Below are positions 23,435 to 30,953 of a stretch of DNA of 64,000 nucleotides, piece after piece (position 1 is the first letter of the stretch; every line of letters starts with the position of its first letter). The position numbers and the translations under genes were made by a program. The DNA lies in NCBI GenBank assembly GCA_002321895.1, contig DCMZ01000010.1, positions 372,001 through 436,000 on the forward strand. The letters are read 5' to 3'. This DNA is from Bdellovibrionaceae bacterium UBA1609. GTDB taxonomy: Bacteria; Bdellovibrionota; Bdellovibrionia; Bdellovibrionales; UBA1609. Under the pieces are notes generated by a model that saw only the letters and a program-made list of their open reading frames with translations, was not told the origin of the DNA and searched no databases.

Positions 23435-23695
23435 ATGAATAACCAAAACAAAAATATTTCCCAAGTTCGCTACATTGAGAAATCAAACAGCTTGAGGATA
23501 GTCACTCCAAGCGGCGAAACATATTTCCTAAACCTAAACTTAGCTCTTTTTCACGCGGGTATTCCGTACAAAAAGAAAAATGGTGAAGAAGTAACTCTAG
23601 AGCAAATTGGTCAAATGAAGGCCATGAGCCAAGAGAAGTATATCAAAGCCGTAGAATCCAATAGTAACCAAGAAAAGAAATCCCAGGCCGTATAG
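23435..23695 (+). CDS. Hypothetical protein, 86 aa
   Basis: ATG 23435 follows AAAAAGGAGAATAAT. The 86-residue protein is polar, with a short beta-like stretch (L-R-I-V-T-P-S-G-E-T-Y-F-L-N) and a Lys/Gln-rich tail. No domain is recognised. Its stop codon lies in the loop of a strong hairpin, and a second hypothetical gene starts 29 bases later. Both seem to belong to the mobile-looking segment up to the tRNA. Confidence 0.65.
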   Translation: MNNQNKNISQVRYIEKSNSLRIVTPSGETYFLNLNLALFHAGIPYKKKNGEEVTLEQIGQMKAMSQEKYIKAVESNSNQEKKSQAV

Positions 23696-23706
23696 CCTGG
23701 GATTTT
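23678..23706 (+). terminator. Hairpin enclosing the stop codon of the 23435 gene
   Basis: AAATCCCAGGC pairs with GCCTGGGATTT (11 bp) around CGTATA, which contains the TAG stop; TTTT follows. It could terminate or attenuate transcription into the next gene, and the ribosome reaching the stop would melt it, giving possible translation-coupled control. Confidence 0.6.
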
Positions 23707-23724
23707 CCCCTGGAGGAAAGTGTA

Positions 23725-24171
23725 ATGAACAAAGAAATTTATGAAAGACTTGAGAATCTTGCATTCAAAGAAACAATTCCATTTTGCTACTCTTGCTATA
23801 AATATGCGCCAACAGGAAGGTGCAAAACATGCTTTTCAGATGATCTAATGAGACATTTGGAAGGAGTTGGTGTCGAATTTGGCACTGGATGGGTAATTAA
23901 GGCACTTCTTGAAGAATGCTTAGAACAACCAGATTTTGAAGAAATATTTGAGCAAAGTATTGATGACTGCTATGGAGAGGAAGTTAGGGTTGGATGGTTA
24001 ACTCTCAACCCAGCTCAGATAATCAAAAATGAAGATCCAATTTCATGGGAAATGGCCAAATCTGAATATATAGATAGTCTTGTAGAAGATGGTGAAATCT
24101 TCGAATTCTCAGGAAACTATTACTGGGTAAATGAAATTGAAGCACTTTTAGTTGAAAGTGAAGCGAGCTAG
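23725..24171 (+). CDS. Zinc-binding-type hypothetical protein of mobile elements
   Basis: The start ATG 23725 follows TGGAGGAAAG. The 148-residue acidic protein has C-x2-C (in C-Y-S-C-Y-K) and C-x2-C (in C-K-T-C-F-S-D-D) near residues 21-37, then M-R-H-L-E-G-V-G-V-E-F-G-T-G-W-V-I. Later come D-C-Y-G-E-E-V-R-V-G-W-L-T and D-P-I-S-W-E-M-A-K-S-E. From memory this pattern belongs to a conserved family of unknown function carried on plasmids and integrative elements of Proteobacteria; I could not check that. A strong terminator follows the stop. Confidence 0.75.
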   Translation: MNKEIYERLENLAFKETIPFCYSCYKYAPTGRCKTCFSDDLMRHLEGVGVEFGTGWVIKALLEECLEQPDFEEIFEQSIDDCYGEEVRVGWLTLNPAQIIKNEDPISWEMAKSEYIDSLVEDGEIFEFSGNYYWVNEIEALLVESEAS

Positions 24172-24200
24172 AATCTTATTCGATTCTAGCTCTTTTTCTT
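24166..24200 (+). terminator. Rho-independent terminator
   Basis: AGCTAGAATC-TTATTC-GATTCTAGCT is a perfect 10-bp stem overlapping the stop codon region of the 23725 gene, followed by CTTTTTCTT. Confidence 0.85.
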
Positions 24201-24268
24201 ATGAGGTTTCCTCTTAGGTTCACCTTCCATATATCCCAAGTATTAAATCTGCTCTTTGTTCACTTCGG

Positions 24269-24562
24269 TCAACTGGCCCTTTCAATCGTCTTTTTAATTT
24301 TGAATCCAAAAGGTTTTAAAAACTTATTCAATGTCTTTTCAGTAGGGTTGATTTTTCCATGTAGAAATTTACTTACCTGTGGTTGGTCAACGCCACTCAT
24401 TTCAGCAAATTCACTTACACCCATTCTCCAAATAAGTTCACGAATGGCTTCCTCGATTGGTTGCTCAGTCTCAACAGACGCCTCTAAGAAGCCCATGACG
24501 GCTTTTTTGCTTTCTCTTAAGCCTTTACTCATCATATCGTAAAAAGAATCATGTCTATGCAT
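24269..24562 (-). CDS. XRE-family antitoxin
   Basis: The likely start is ATG 24562, overlapping the toxin gene by eight bases; the frame is open further upstream inside the toxin. The 97-residue protein has an N-terminal region (H-R-H-D-S-F-Y-D) and a C-terminal helix-turn-helix (M-S-G-V-D-Q-P-Q-V-S-K-F-L-H-G-K) typical of antidotes paired with RelE-type killers in toxin-first (HigBA-like) modules. It should neutralise the toxin and repress the operon. Confidence 0.85.
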   Translation of the reverse strand: MHRHDSFYDMMSKGLRESKKAVMGFLEASVETEQPIEEAIRELIWRMGVSEFAEMSGVDQPQVSKFLHGKINPTEKTLNKFLKPFGFKIKKTIERAS

Positions 24563-24863
24563 TATAAAGCCTCCAATACTTCCTGGCCTTTTCAATATCG
24601 CTTTTTTGAGATCTTTTAGTGCCACAACAAAGTATCACTAAAATCACATTTTTATCTTCGCCAAAGTACACTCTGTAGCCAGGACCTTTATCAACTTTGA
24701 TCTCAAAAAGTCCACCTCCGAGGGCTTTGACATTTCTCTTTGTGCCGCCGATTGAGACTCTTTCTATATACTTCAAGATGAATAGTCGCACTCTAGAGTC
24801 TTGTTTCATCAACCATTCTTGGGCAGGCACAGTTTCGCCCAATGAGAAGAAAACAATCTTCAC
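24555..24863 (-). CDS. RelE/HigB-type toxin
   Basis: GTG 24863 is preceded by GGAGG at good spacing. The 102-residue protein matches the RelE/ParE-fold 'addiction module killer' family, with an early helix, then L-G-G-G-L-F-E-I-K-V-D, G-P-G-Y-R-V-Y-F-G, C-C-G-T-K-R-S-Q-K-S-D-I-E-K-A. Such toxins cleave mRNA on the ribosome. It overlaps the antitoxin gene, in toxin-first order. The module fits a mobile region next to a tRNA. Confidence 0.88.
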   Translation of the reverse strand: MKIVFFSLGETVPAQEWLMKQDSRVRLFILKYIERVSIGGTKRNVKALGGGLFEIKVDKGPGYRVYFGEDKNVILVILCCGTKRSQKSDIEKARKYWRLYNA

Positions 24864-25032
24864 AAGACACCTCCAATTATGCCAAAAAACACATAATTAG
24901 TCAATGTATTTGTTATGTCGCACATGGGGTCTTCAAATGGGGCTAATTCAAGGCATTCATGGCGGATTTTAGCCTCAGAGGATGGCTCCTTTTTATTTGA
25001 GAGCCATCCGTATAATGTTTCTGTCATTTGTA

Positions 25033-25365
25033 TCATGAAGTCACCTCAATAAGGTGATTGTGTTCATTTACAAACTCAATCCAGCCAATGGTGAGTTTGA
25101 AGTTTTCTGCATCGTCGATGGTCTTTTTCGGATTTTTCTTAAGCCACAAATCAGTAAGTATTTTTGTCTTATCCTTACCTTTTTGACGTTTCTTGATTTC
25201 GGGTTCAAGGTGCTCGTCTTTCACTAGATTGAGTGCGACGGCCACAATCTCTGGATAAGTAAGTTTCTTTCCAAGTGATTTTGACCTTTCTTGGAGTCGA
25301 TCAATTACAACTTTACTTTTTGATGTGAGACGGCAGCTTTTTTGTTTTGAAACATTGGTTTTCAT
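25033..25365 (-). CDS. Hypothetical protein, possibly ribbon-helix-helix-like
   Basis: I choose ATG 25365 (AGGAG nine bases before) over an upstream in-frame ATG that would lie in the neighbouring gene. The 110-residue product is basic, with a region C-R-L-T-S-K-S-K-V-V-I-D-R-L and a helix pair that resembles small DNA-binding regulators of mobile elements. No firm family. It follows the double-XRE gene by 19 bases on the same strand and is probably co-transcribed with it. Confidence 0.6.
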   Translation of the reverse strand: MKTNVSKQKSCRLTSKSKVVIDRLQERSKSLGKKLTYPEIVAVALNLVKDEHLEPEIKKRQKGKDKTKILTDLWLKKNPKKTIDDAENFKLTIGWIEFVNEHNHLIEVTS

Positions 25366-25384
25366 ATTTTGTAACTCCTGTTGA

Positions 25385-25957
25385 TTAGTTTTGGCGTTTT
25401 TCAATGATTGATATTGCTGAATTAAATAGCTCATCTAGTTCAGTGCATGTAAGTGACTTAAGTAAAACAGTGATTTTGTATATGCTCGGTACGGTACCTC
25501 TTCTCCTGTCATTTTTTGCTAAATTGCTGAAAGAAGTAGGGGTATGGCCATAGTAGGTTTGCAGCTTCTTGGTTTGTTCTTTTGTTATCTTTCTTTTGCC
25601 GCATTCGATGTTTGAAAGGTGTGACTTGGAAAGTCCAAGAAGTGAAGCAGCTTTACCTAGAGATATATTCTTTTTTTCTCTTAGATATTTGTAAATTGCT
25701 CCATCAAAGATTCGTACATTATTAGATTTAGAATTCTTAAACTGTAGAATTGCTGTAGATAGTTTTTTCCTATCTAAAGTATTTCCCCATGCCTTTAGGA
25801 TTCTTTGAAATTCAGGTTCTGAGACTCGTGACTTACCTCTTAGATTTTCGACCTCTGAGAGCCAGCCTGGTGAGCGATCTGCAAGTTTTGCTGCTGCTCT
25901 TTGGGTCAGTCCCTTTTGTTCACGGACGTACTTTAAAATGACACCATGGTTATCCAT
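25385..25957 (-). CDS. Regulator with two tandem XRE helix-turn-helix domains
   Basis: The start is ATG 25957, with AAGGAG nine bases before; the frame is open back into the tRNA gene but that part is not coding. The 190-residue protein has two XRE domains, at about residues 5-60 (L-K-Y-V-R-E-Q-K-G-L-T-Q-R-A-A-A-K-L) and 88-140 (I-Y-K-Y-L-R-E-K-K-N-I-S-L-G-K-A-A-S-L-L-G-L-S-K-S-H-L-S). It probably represses its own transcription or controls the mobile segment. Two CGACGGTT repeats 10 bp apart near 26100-26119 upstream could be its operator. Confidence 0.8.
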   Translation of the reverse strand: MDNHGVILKYVREQKGLTQRAAAKLADRSPGWLSEVENLRGKSRVSEPEFQRILKAWGNTLDRKKLSTAILQFKNSKSNNVRIFDGAIYKYLREKKNISLGKAASLLGLSKSHLSNIECGKRKITKEQTKKLQTYYGHTPTSFSNLAKNDRRRGTVPSIYKITVLLKSLTCTELDELFNSAISIIEKRQN

Positions 25958-26172
25958 AAGTTGTTCTCCTTGTTGAGTTTTCTGATCTTTTTTTGAAATT
26001 GAGAGAACATTTTCAGATGCTCGAATAAGTTGAGCTTTTGAAAATGTATTCAGACAGTTTTTTGGGCGGAAGGGAAATGGAAGGGAACACGGCTGATTTC
26101 GACGGTTCTCGACGGTTGTCAGATCAAATAGGATCTGTCCTCTTAAGTAATAACAACTATTTAGAATGATTG

Positions 26173-26212
26173 AAAAAATGCTCCAACCAAAACTTTTACT
26201 AGTTTTGATTGG
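26173..26212 (-). terminator. Terminator of the tRNA-Gly gene
   Basis: On the minus strand, CCAATCAAAACT pairs with AGTTTTGGTTGG (one wobble) and is followed by AGCATTTTTT. The stem begins with the encoded CCA of the tRNA. Confidence 0.75.
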
Positions 26213-26286
26213 AGCGGGTGATGGGATTCGAACCCACGGCCTCGACCTTGGCAAGGTCGCGCTCTAGCCAGCTGAGCTACACCCGC
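26210..26286 (-). tRNA. tRNA-Gly (anticodon GCC)
   Basis: On the minus strand the 77-base sequence starts GCGGGTG and folds into a full cloverleaf. The acceptor GCGGGTG pairs with CACCCGC. The D arm contains AGCTCAGCTGGCTAGAGC. The anticodon loop is CTTGCCAAG, giving anticodon GCC. The T arm is GTGGGTTCGAATCCCA with the conserved TTCGAAT. Discriminator T and an encoded CCA follow. tRNA genes are common integration sites, which fits the mobile-looking genes immediately to the left, although no second att copy was found. Confidence 0.96.
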
Positions 26287-26405
26287 GAACAGATTGAGAA
26301 AAGGTTTTACCCCTGCCCTTGGGCTCTGTCAATCACTAGAAATGAGAGAATTGGTTAGAAATAAGCGCCGCAAATGCTTTAAATCACAGCAAAAACTATA
26401 ATGGG

Positions 26406-27119
26406 TCAGATGATACCCTTGTATTTGAGCTCGGCGACAAAGAACACGAGCAGGATGGAAGCGTAGAAAAAGGGAACGATGCTGACCTTATCGTTGGCTA
26501 CGGCGTATTTTACACCATTATTATAGCAATAGCTCTGAACGGCCCGGAGACCATATTCACTGGCATCCTCTAGGATACAATAGACATGCCCGCGATCATG
26601 TAATTCGAGCCGGAAATTATTAATAAAGTGGGTTCGCCCTTCCAGCTTGTAGGTCTTTTTTGAACGAGCCGCTACGAACTTGAAACCATCGCCCAGTGCA
26701 AAAGCTCTTTTCCTGGTTTTACCGAGTACTTGATCTTCTATATAGATACCCATTCGGTCCAGTCGGATGCGAATCAACTTTGGCCGAATGGCAAAATACT
26801 TCCCAAAGTAGATAAAGAAATATCCAACTAAGCTTAGAACCCCCAAAAAAACAGAATAGGGAATCACCACAAACATGGAAGGAATCATTATAAGAAAAGT
26901 TGCCACACTTATTACAAAAAAGCCGGTAATACAGGTCACCGCTAAGGTTAAAAATATGGACCACTTATTGGTAGGATAGATGGTGATGGTTCCACCATCT
27001 ACGTCTACACCGTGCTCGACGCTAAACCCACTGGGATTGTAGGAGGGGTCGTGTTTGTAGAACTCCTCCAGATCATTCCCATCTTGTTCATCCAAATTTG
27101 GATTCTTTTCGGCACTCAC
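26406..27119 (-). CDS. Hypothetical membrane protein
   Basis: The 237-residue protein has an acidic soluble N-terminus of about 50 residues, two closely spaced long hydrophobic segments (about 53-82 and 85-110), a cytoplasmic region with a basic, beta-like stretch (R-I-R-L-D-R-M-G-I-Y-I-E-D-Q-V-L-G-K), and a hydrophobic C-terminal segment. It resembles PH-like or photosystem-assembly-type small membrane proteins only in layout. It stands alone between the tRNA and the divergent imelysin operon. Confidence 0.8.
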   Translation of the reverse strand: MSAEKNPNLDEQDGNDLEEFYKHDPSYNPSGFSVEHGVDVDGGTITIYPTNKWSIFLTLAVTCITGFFVISVATFLIMIPSMFVVIPYSVFLGVLSLVGYFFIYFGKYFAIRPKLIRIRLDRMGIYIEDQVLGKTRKRAFALGDGFKFVAARSKKTYKLEGRTHFINNFRLELHDRGHVYCILEDASEYGLRAVQSYCYNNGVKYAVANDKVSIVPFFYASILLVFFVAELKYKGII

Positions 27120-27356
27120 AAGCTTAATTCCTCGTTCTTCCAGCGAAAGTCTTGCCTCTCCTTATCGGGAAAAAGGATCTCTGACTGTATTTTACGAGGT
27201 ATGAAAATTTAATATCCCCTATTGAGTCCAGTGGATTCCTCCAAGAAATCTGCTTTCACCGGTTCAAATTGAGACATTTTTTACCGAGTTGGCGGCTAAT
27301 CGATCACCCAATGAATGCCAAACGACAACAGCGTTTGCTGATTGACCATGGCTCTC

Positions 27357-27382
27357 AATTTCGAATAGGCTAGCTCGAAATT
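27357..27382 (+). promoter_or_regulatory. Inverted repeat ahead of the imelysin operon
   Basis: AATTTCGA and TCGAAATT (8 bp, perfect) flank a 10-base centre containing GCTAGC and end just before the AAGGAG of the imelysin gene. It could be an operator or a 5' leader hairpin blocking the ribosome binding site. It does not match the Fur consensus well. The remaining part of 27120-27395 shows no gene. Confidence 0.45.
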
Positions 27383-27395
27383 TAAGGAGATCTCT

Positions 27396-28565
27396 ATGAT
27401 TCGACTGCTCGTCTATTCAATTTTTATTACCAGTGTTTCCCTCAATAGCTTTGGGGCTACAGATTTTAAAGAAGTGAGCCAACAGTATGGAGTGGTCGTT
27501 TATAACAACTACTCAGATGCCTACACGAGTGTCGTAGCTCTGCGTGAAAGTATTGAAGCGTTTATCAAGAATCCCACACCTGCTAGTCATGAAGCCGCCA
27601 AAAGAGCTTGGCTCGATAGCCGTTACATTTACGGCCAAACTGAGGCTTTTCGATTTTACAATGGACCCATTGATAATGAGAATGGGCCCGAGGGACAAAT
27701 CAACGCTTGGCCATTAGATGAAGCCTATATTGATTATGTGAACGGTAGCATGGACTCGGGCATCGTCCAGAATCCAAAAATCGCAATTAGCCGAAAAACA
27801 CTCATTGCTGCCAATGAAGGTGGAAGCGGAGACCTGCTAAAGATTGGTAAAGGTTTCGATCCTGAGAAATCCATATCCACAGGATATCATGCCATAGAGT
27901 TTTTACTATGGGGCCAAGATCGCGACCCAAATGGTCCGGGCAGCCGTAGTCATTTGGATTATGTAAAAGCCAAGCGTGGACCTAGAAAGTTTGCTGACAG
28001 AAGAGGCCAGTATCTATTGCTTTCCACTCAAATTTTAGAAGATGATCTAAAGAAATTAAAAGACAGTTGGGATCCTAAAGGTAAGAATAACTACCACAAA
28101 AAATTCTCAAAAGACCCAAAAATGGCCATTCGAAATATCCTGATTGGAATGGGAACTCTTTCAAAAGGGGAACTAGCTTCAGAGCGAATCGATGTGGCAT
28201 TAGACACTCGCGACCAAGAAGATGAGCATTCTTGTTTTTCCGATAACACGCATGTGGACATTTACACCAACGTACTTGGTATTTATAACGTCTACAGAGG
28301 CGAATATAAACATCTCAAGGGCGTTGGGATTCGTGACCTTATTGGCGAAGACGATAGAAAACAGATGGATGCCAAGTTTACCAAGGTCTTCAAAAGCATT
28401 GAAGCTATGGGTAAACCTTTTGATCGTGTCATTGTAAAAAAGAATAGCCCCGAATGGAAAAGTGCTCAGCAAACGGTAAAAGATCTATTTGCCCTGGCTG
28501 ATGGCATTGCTGGTTTGGGAAAATCTCTAGAGTTGGGAAATATTCCTGTAAATTTACCTGAATAG
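27396..28565 (+). CDS. Imelysin-family (IrpA-like) exported protein
   Basis: A 389-residue protein with a signal peptide (to about F-G-A-T-D-F) and the imelysin fold (peptidase M75 family). The hallmark G-x-H-x-x-E occurs as G-Y-H-A-I-E-F-L-L-W-G-Q-D near residue 167, after an early R-x-A-W-L-x-x-R helix. Imelysins are periplasmic proteins of iron uptake systems, not proven peptidases. AAGGAG precedes the start. It heads a four-gene operon with a di-haem oxidoreductase, a second imelysin-like protein and an HTTM protein, a grouping known from other bacteria and linked to iron. Confidence 0.92.
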   Translation: MIRLLVYSIFITSVSLNSFGATDFKEVSQQYGVVVYNNYSDAYTSVVALRESIEAFIKNPTPASHEAAKRAWLDSRYIYGQTEAFRFYNGPIDNENGPEGQINAWPLDEAYIDYVNGSMDSGIVQNPKIAISRKTLIAANEGGSGDLLKIGKGFDPEKSISTGYHAIEFLLWGQDRDPNGPGSRSHLDYVKAKRGPRKFADRRGQYLLLSTQILEDDLKKLKDSWDPKGKNNYHKKFSKDPKMAIRNILIGMGTLSKGELASERIDVALDTRDQEDEHSCFSDNTHVDIYTNVLGIYNVYRGEYKHLKGVGIRDLIGEDDRKQMDAKFTKVFKSIEAMGKPFDRVIVKKNSPEWKSAQQTVKDLFALADGIAGLGKSLELGNIPVNLPE

Positions 28566-28581
28566 AAACTAGAAGATAGAC

Positions 28582-29955
28582 ATGAAATTTATAATCCCGA
28601 TTGCACTTCTCACATTAAGTGGGTGCGGACTTTTTGGTGACGGAAACCCCAATTGGTATCCCTCACCCACTCCGGACTTTTTAATTAGCGACTCCACAAC
28701 TAACGCCTATTCTCATGCCTTTCCAGGGATGGAAATCGATGACCAAAGACAATTCTTTAAGGGTCGAGCCCTGTTTAGAGATGTTTGGTCCCAAGCCCCT
28801 TCCAGTACTGTGACCCGAGATGGCCTGGGCCCTATATTTAACGCCAAATCTTGTGTGGCTTGCCATGCCAGAGATGGACGAGGACGACCTCCGATTGAAA
28901 AAGACGAAAAAATTGTTTCCATTCTTTTTCGGGTGAGTCGATTCGACCCCAATACAGAAACATGGACGAACGATCCGGTTTACGGGGATCAACTCCAGCC
29001 CTATGGAATTCAAAATGTAGATGGTGAAGGAGACGTGGGCATTAGCTACAACGACGTTCGCGTAGAGTTTCCCGATGGCCAAGTTGTGACTCTACAGAAA
29101 CCCTCTTACAACTACGACCAGCTCAACTATGGAAAGCCCCATTCTGAAACCTACTTCTCTCCAAGGGTGGCTCCTGCCATGGTCGGCCTTGGGCTTTTGG
29201 AATCCGTCAGCGAATCAGAGATTTTAAAATGGGAAGATCCAGATGATAACAATAAAGACCACATCAGTGGACGCGCTCAAAAGGTTTTAGATATACAAAG
29301 TGGAAAAGTGGTTTTGGGACGATTTGGCTGGAAGGCCGGACAACCGACAGTACTTCAACAGTCAGCGGCGGCATTTGCCGGCGATATAGGTATCACTTCA
29401 AGCCTTTTCCCTTCGGAAAACTGTACTGCACCACAAAAACAATGCCTCGAAGCTCCTAATGGAGGATCCCCTGAGTTGCATGAATCCATTCTAGAATCCG
29501 TGGCATTTTATGCAAAAACTTTGGCTGTACCTCTACCGAAGAATCTTGAAGACAAGAATTTCATCCGAGGGGCTAGCATTTTTAAAAAGATTCAGTGTGC
29601 CTCCTGTCATCGCCCCCAGTTAAAAACAGGAAAACAAACAGAAATTCCCGCTCTTTCTGAGAGAACCTTCACACCCTACACAGACCTCCTTTTGCACGAC
29701 ATGGGGGAAGGTTTAGCTGACCATCGCCCCGAGGCCGTTGCGAATGGGCGCGAATGGAGAACCGCTCCCCTATGGGGACTGGGTCATATTCAACAAGTGA
29801 ACGAACACACTCGCCTTCTGCATGATGGTCGTGCCCGAAATATCGAAGAAGCGATTCTTTGGCATGGCGGTGAAGCGGAATTCAGTAAATCTAGATATAT
29901 TCAGCTTTCTAAGGAACAACGTCAGTCATTGTTGTTTTTCTTAGGCTCTCTATAA
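28582..29955 (+). CDS. Di-haem oxidoreductase-like lipoprotein (DUF1111)
   Basis: The 457-residue product has a lipoprotein signal (T-L-S-G-C-G) and two C-x2-C-H haem-binding sites, C-V-A-C-H-A-R-D-G-R-G-R-P-P near residue 95 and C-A-S-C-H-R-P-Q near 340. The late G-x-x-H-x-x-R-L-L-H-D-G-R-A motif is typical of the putative thiol/di-haem oxidoreductases (DiHOR) related to MauG and cytochrome c peroxidases. It should be a periplasmic redox enzyme, possibly reducing or handling iron for the imelysin partners. It starts 16 bases after the first imelysin gene. Confidence 0.92.
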   Translation: MKFIIPIALLTLSGCGLFGDGNPNWYPSPTPDFLISDSTTNAYSHAFPGMEIDDQRQFFKGRALFRDVWSQAPSSTVTRDGLGPIFNAKSCVACHARDGRGRPPIEKDEKIVSILFRVSRFDPNTETWTNDPVYGDQLQPYGIQNVDGEGDVGISYNDVRVEFPDGQVVTLQKPSYNYDQLNYGKPHSETYFSPRVAPAMVGLGLLESVSESEILKWEDPDDNNKDHISGRAQKVLDIQSGKVVLGRFGWKAGQPTVLQQSAAAFAGDIGITSSLFPSENCTAPQKQCLEAPNGGSPELHESILESVAFYAKTLAVPLPKNLEDKNFIRGASIFKKIQCASCHRPQLKTGKQTEIPALSERTFTPYTDLLLHDMGEGLADHRPEAVANGREWRTAPLWGLGHIQQVNEHTRLLHDGRARNIEEAILWHGGEAEFSKSRYIQLSKEQRQSLLFFLGSL

Positions 29956-29966
29956 AGGTACATTCG

Positions 29967-30953
29967 ATGTCTTTAAAAATTAAAATTTCCATTGCGGTGA
30001 TGTCCATTTTCATTATCTCAGCTCTGTTCCTCTCAAACTTGCTTAACAGCCCCATAGAACAACAAATACTCAAAGGAATTTACGACCAACTCATCGTTGT
30101 TCCTTATGAAGAATTCAACTCAGAACTGGAAAAAACCATTCCTCAATGTGAAGACTTTAAGCTTCTCAACAAATACATATCGTTAAAGCAAATTCATGCT
30201 GAAATTGAGCTGTTTGATTTTGGTCCTTTTCGTGAGCATAGATTGCTACGGGAAATTAATTTTAGCCCCATTCGGGAGTACAAAATCGAACAATACCTAC
30301 AAGGGGAAATTGGTTCGCTTGGTGATGAAGGCGTTACCGTAAAGGGCCTGTCCAACTTGCAATATGCACTCACATTAAAAGACCTCCCATTAGAAAAAAA
30401 ATGTAACTATCTCAAATTCTCCATTGAAGATATGAAAGAAAAAATAGACTTGGCTCTAAAAGATTGGAAAGGTGACTACCGAGACCAATTCATAAAAAAC
30501 TACAGTAAATCTGACAAAAGTATCGATATGCTAGTGAATGTGGTTTTAAAATCTTTGAACATGTTAGAGGAAGACTATCTCGCCATCCCCTTTGGCAAAA
30601 AATTGGCCTATGACCCGAGATTGGAATCCCTTCCCGATCATCTCACTGAATCCAGCAAAACCGTATTCAGCATTAAATTAAATTCCATTTACAATCTTTT
30701 CTTCGATGACGAAACCCATTCACCCAGAATATCTAAACTCCTCACCGCTGAATTAAATCAAAAATTGCGTTCCAGCTTTAACACCATTTCTAATGAACTT
30801 AATAGTATCAAAAGCTTTGAAGAGGCCATATCTACGCCAAATGCTGTGGATACAATTTATACGGAAATTAAAAACCTAAATATTTTAGTTAGTACTGAAG
30901 TGGTTACACAACTTGGTGTCACTGTAACATTCACGGATAACGATGGAGACTAA
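29967..30953 (+). CDS. Second imelysin-like protein
   Basis: The 328-residue protein has an N-terminal hydrophobic anchor or signal (about 7-27) and a helical body. Q-I-H-A-E-I-E-L-F-D-F-G-P-F-R and the later G-L-S-N-L-Q-Y-A-L correspond to the imelysin helices, but the G-x-H-x-x-E motif is degraded (G-L-S-N-L-Q). Such divergent second imelysins are found between DiHOR and HTTM genes. It overlaps the next gene by 11 bases. Assignment rests on context plus weak similarity. Confidence 0.75.
   Translation: MSLKIKISIAVMSIFIISALFLSNLLNSPIEQQILKGIYDQLIVVPYEEFNSELEKTIPQCEDFKLLNKYISLKQIHAEIELFDFGPFREHRLLREINFSPIREYKIEQYLQGEIGSLGDEGVTVKGLSNLQYALTLKDLPLEKKCNYLKFSIEDMKEKIDLALKDWKGDYRDQFIKNYSKSDKSIDMLVNVVLKSLNMLEEDYLAIPFGKKLAYDPRLESLPDHLTESSKTVFSIKLNSIYNLFFDDETHSPRISKLLTAELNQKLRSSFNTISNELNSIKSFEEAISTPNAVDTIYTEIKNLNILVSTEVVTQLGVTVTFTDNDGD

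Noticed and set aside
25958..26254. N-terminal extension of the double-XRE protein
   Set aside because: The open frame crosses into the tRNA-Gly gene on the same strand, whereas ATG 25957 has a good ribosome binding site and starts right at the HTH domain.
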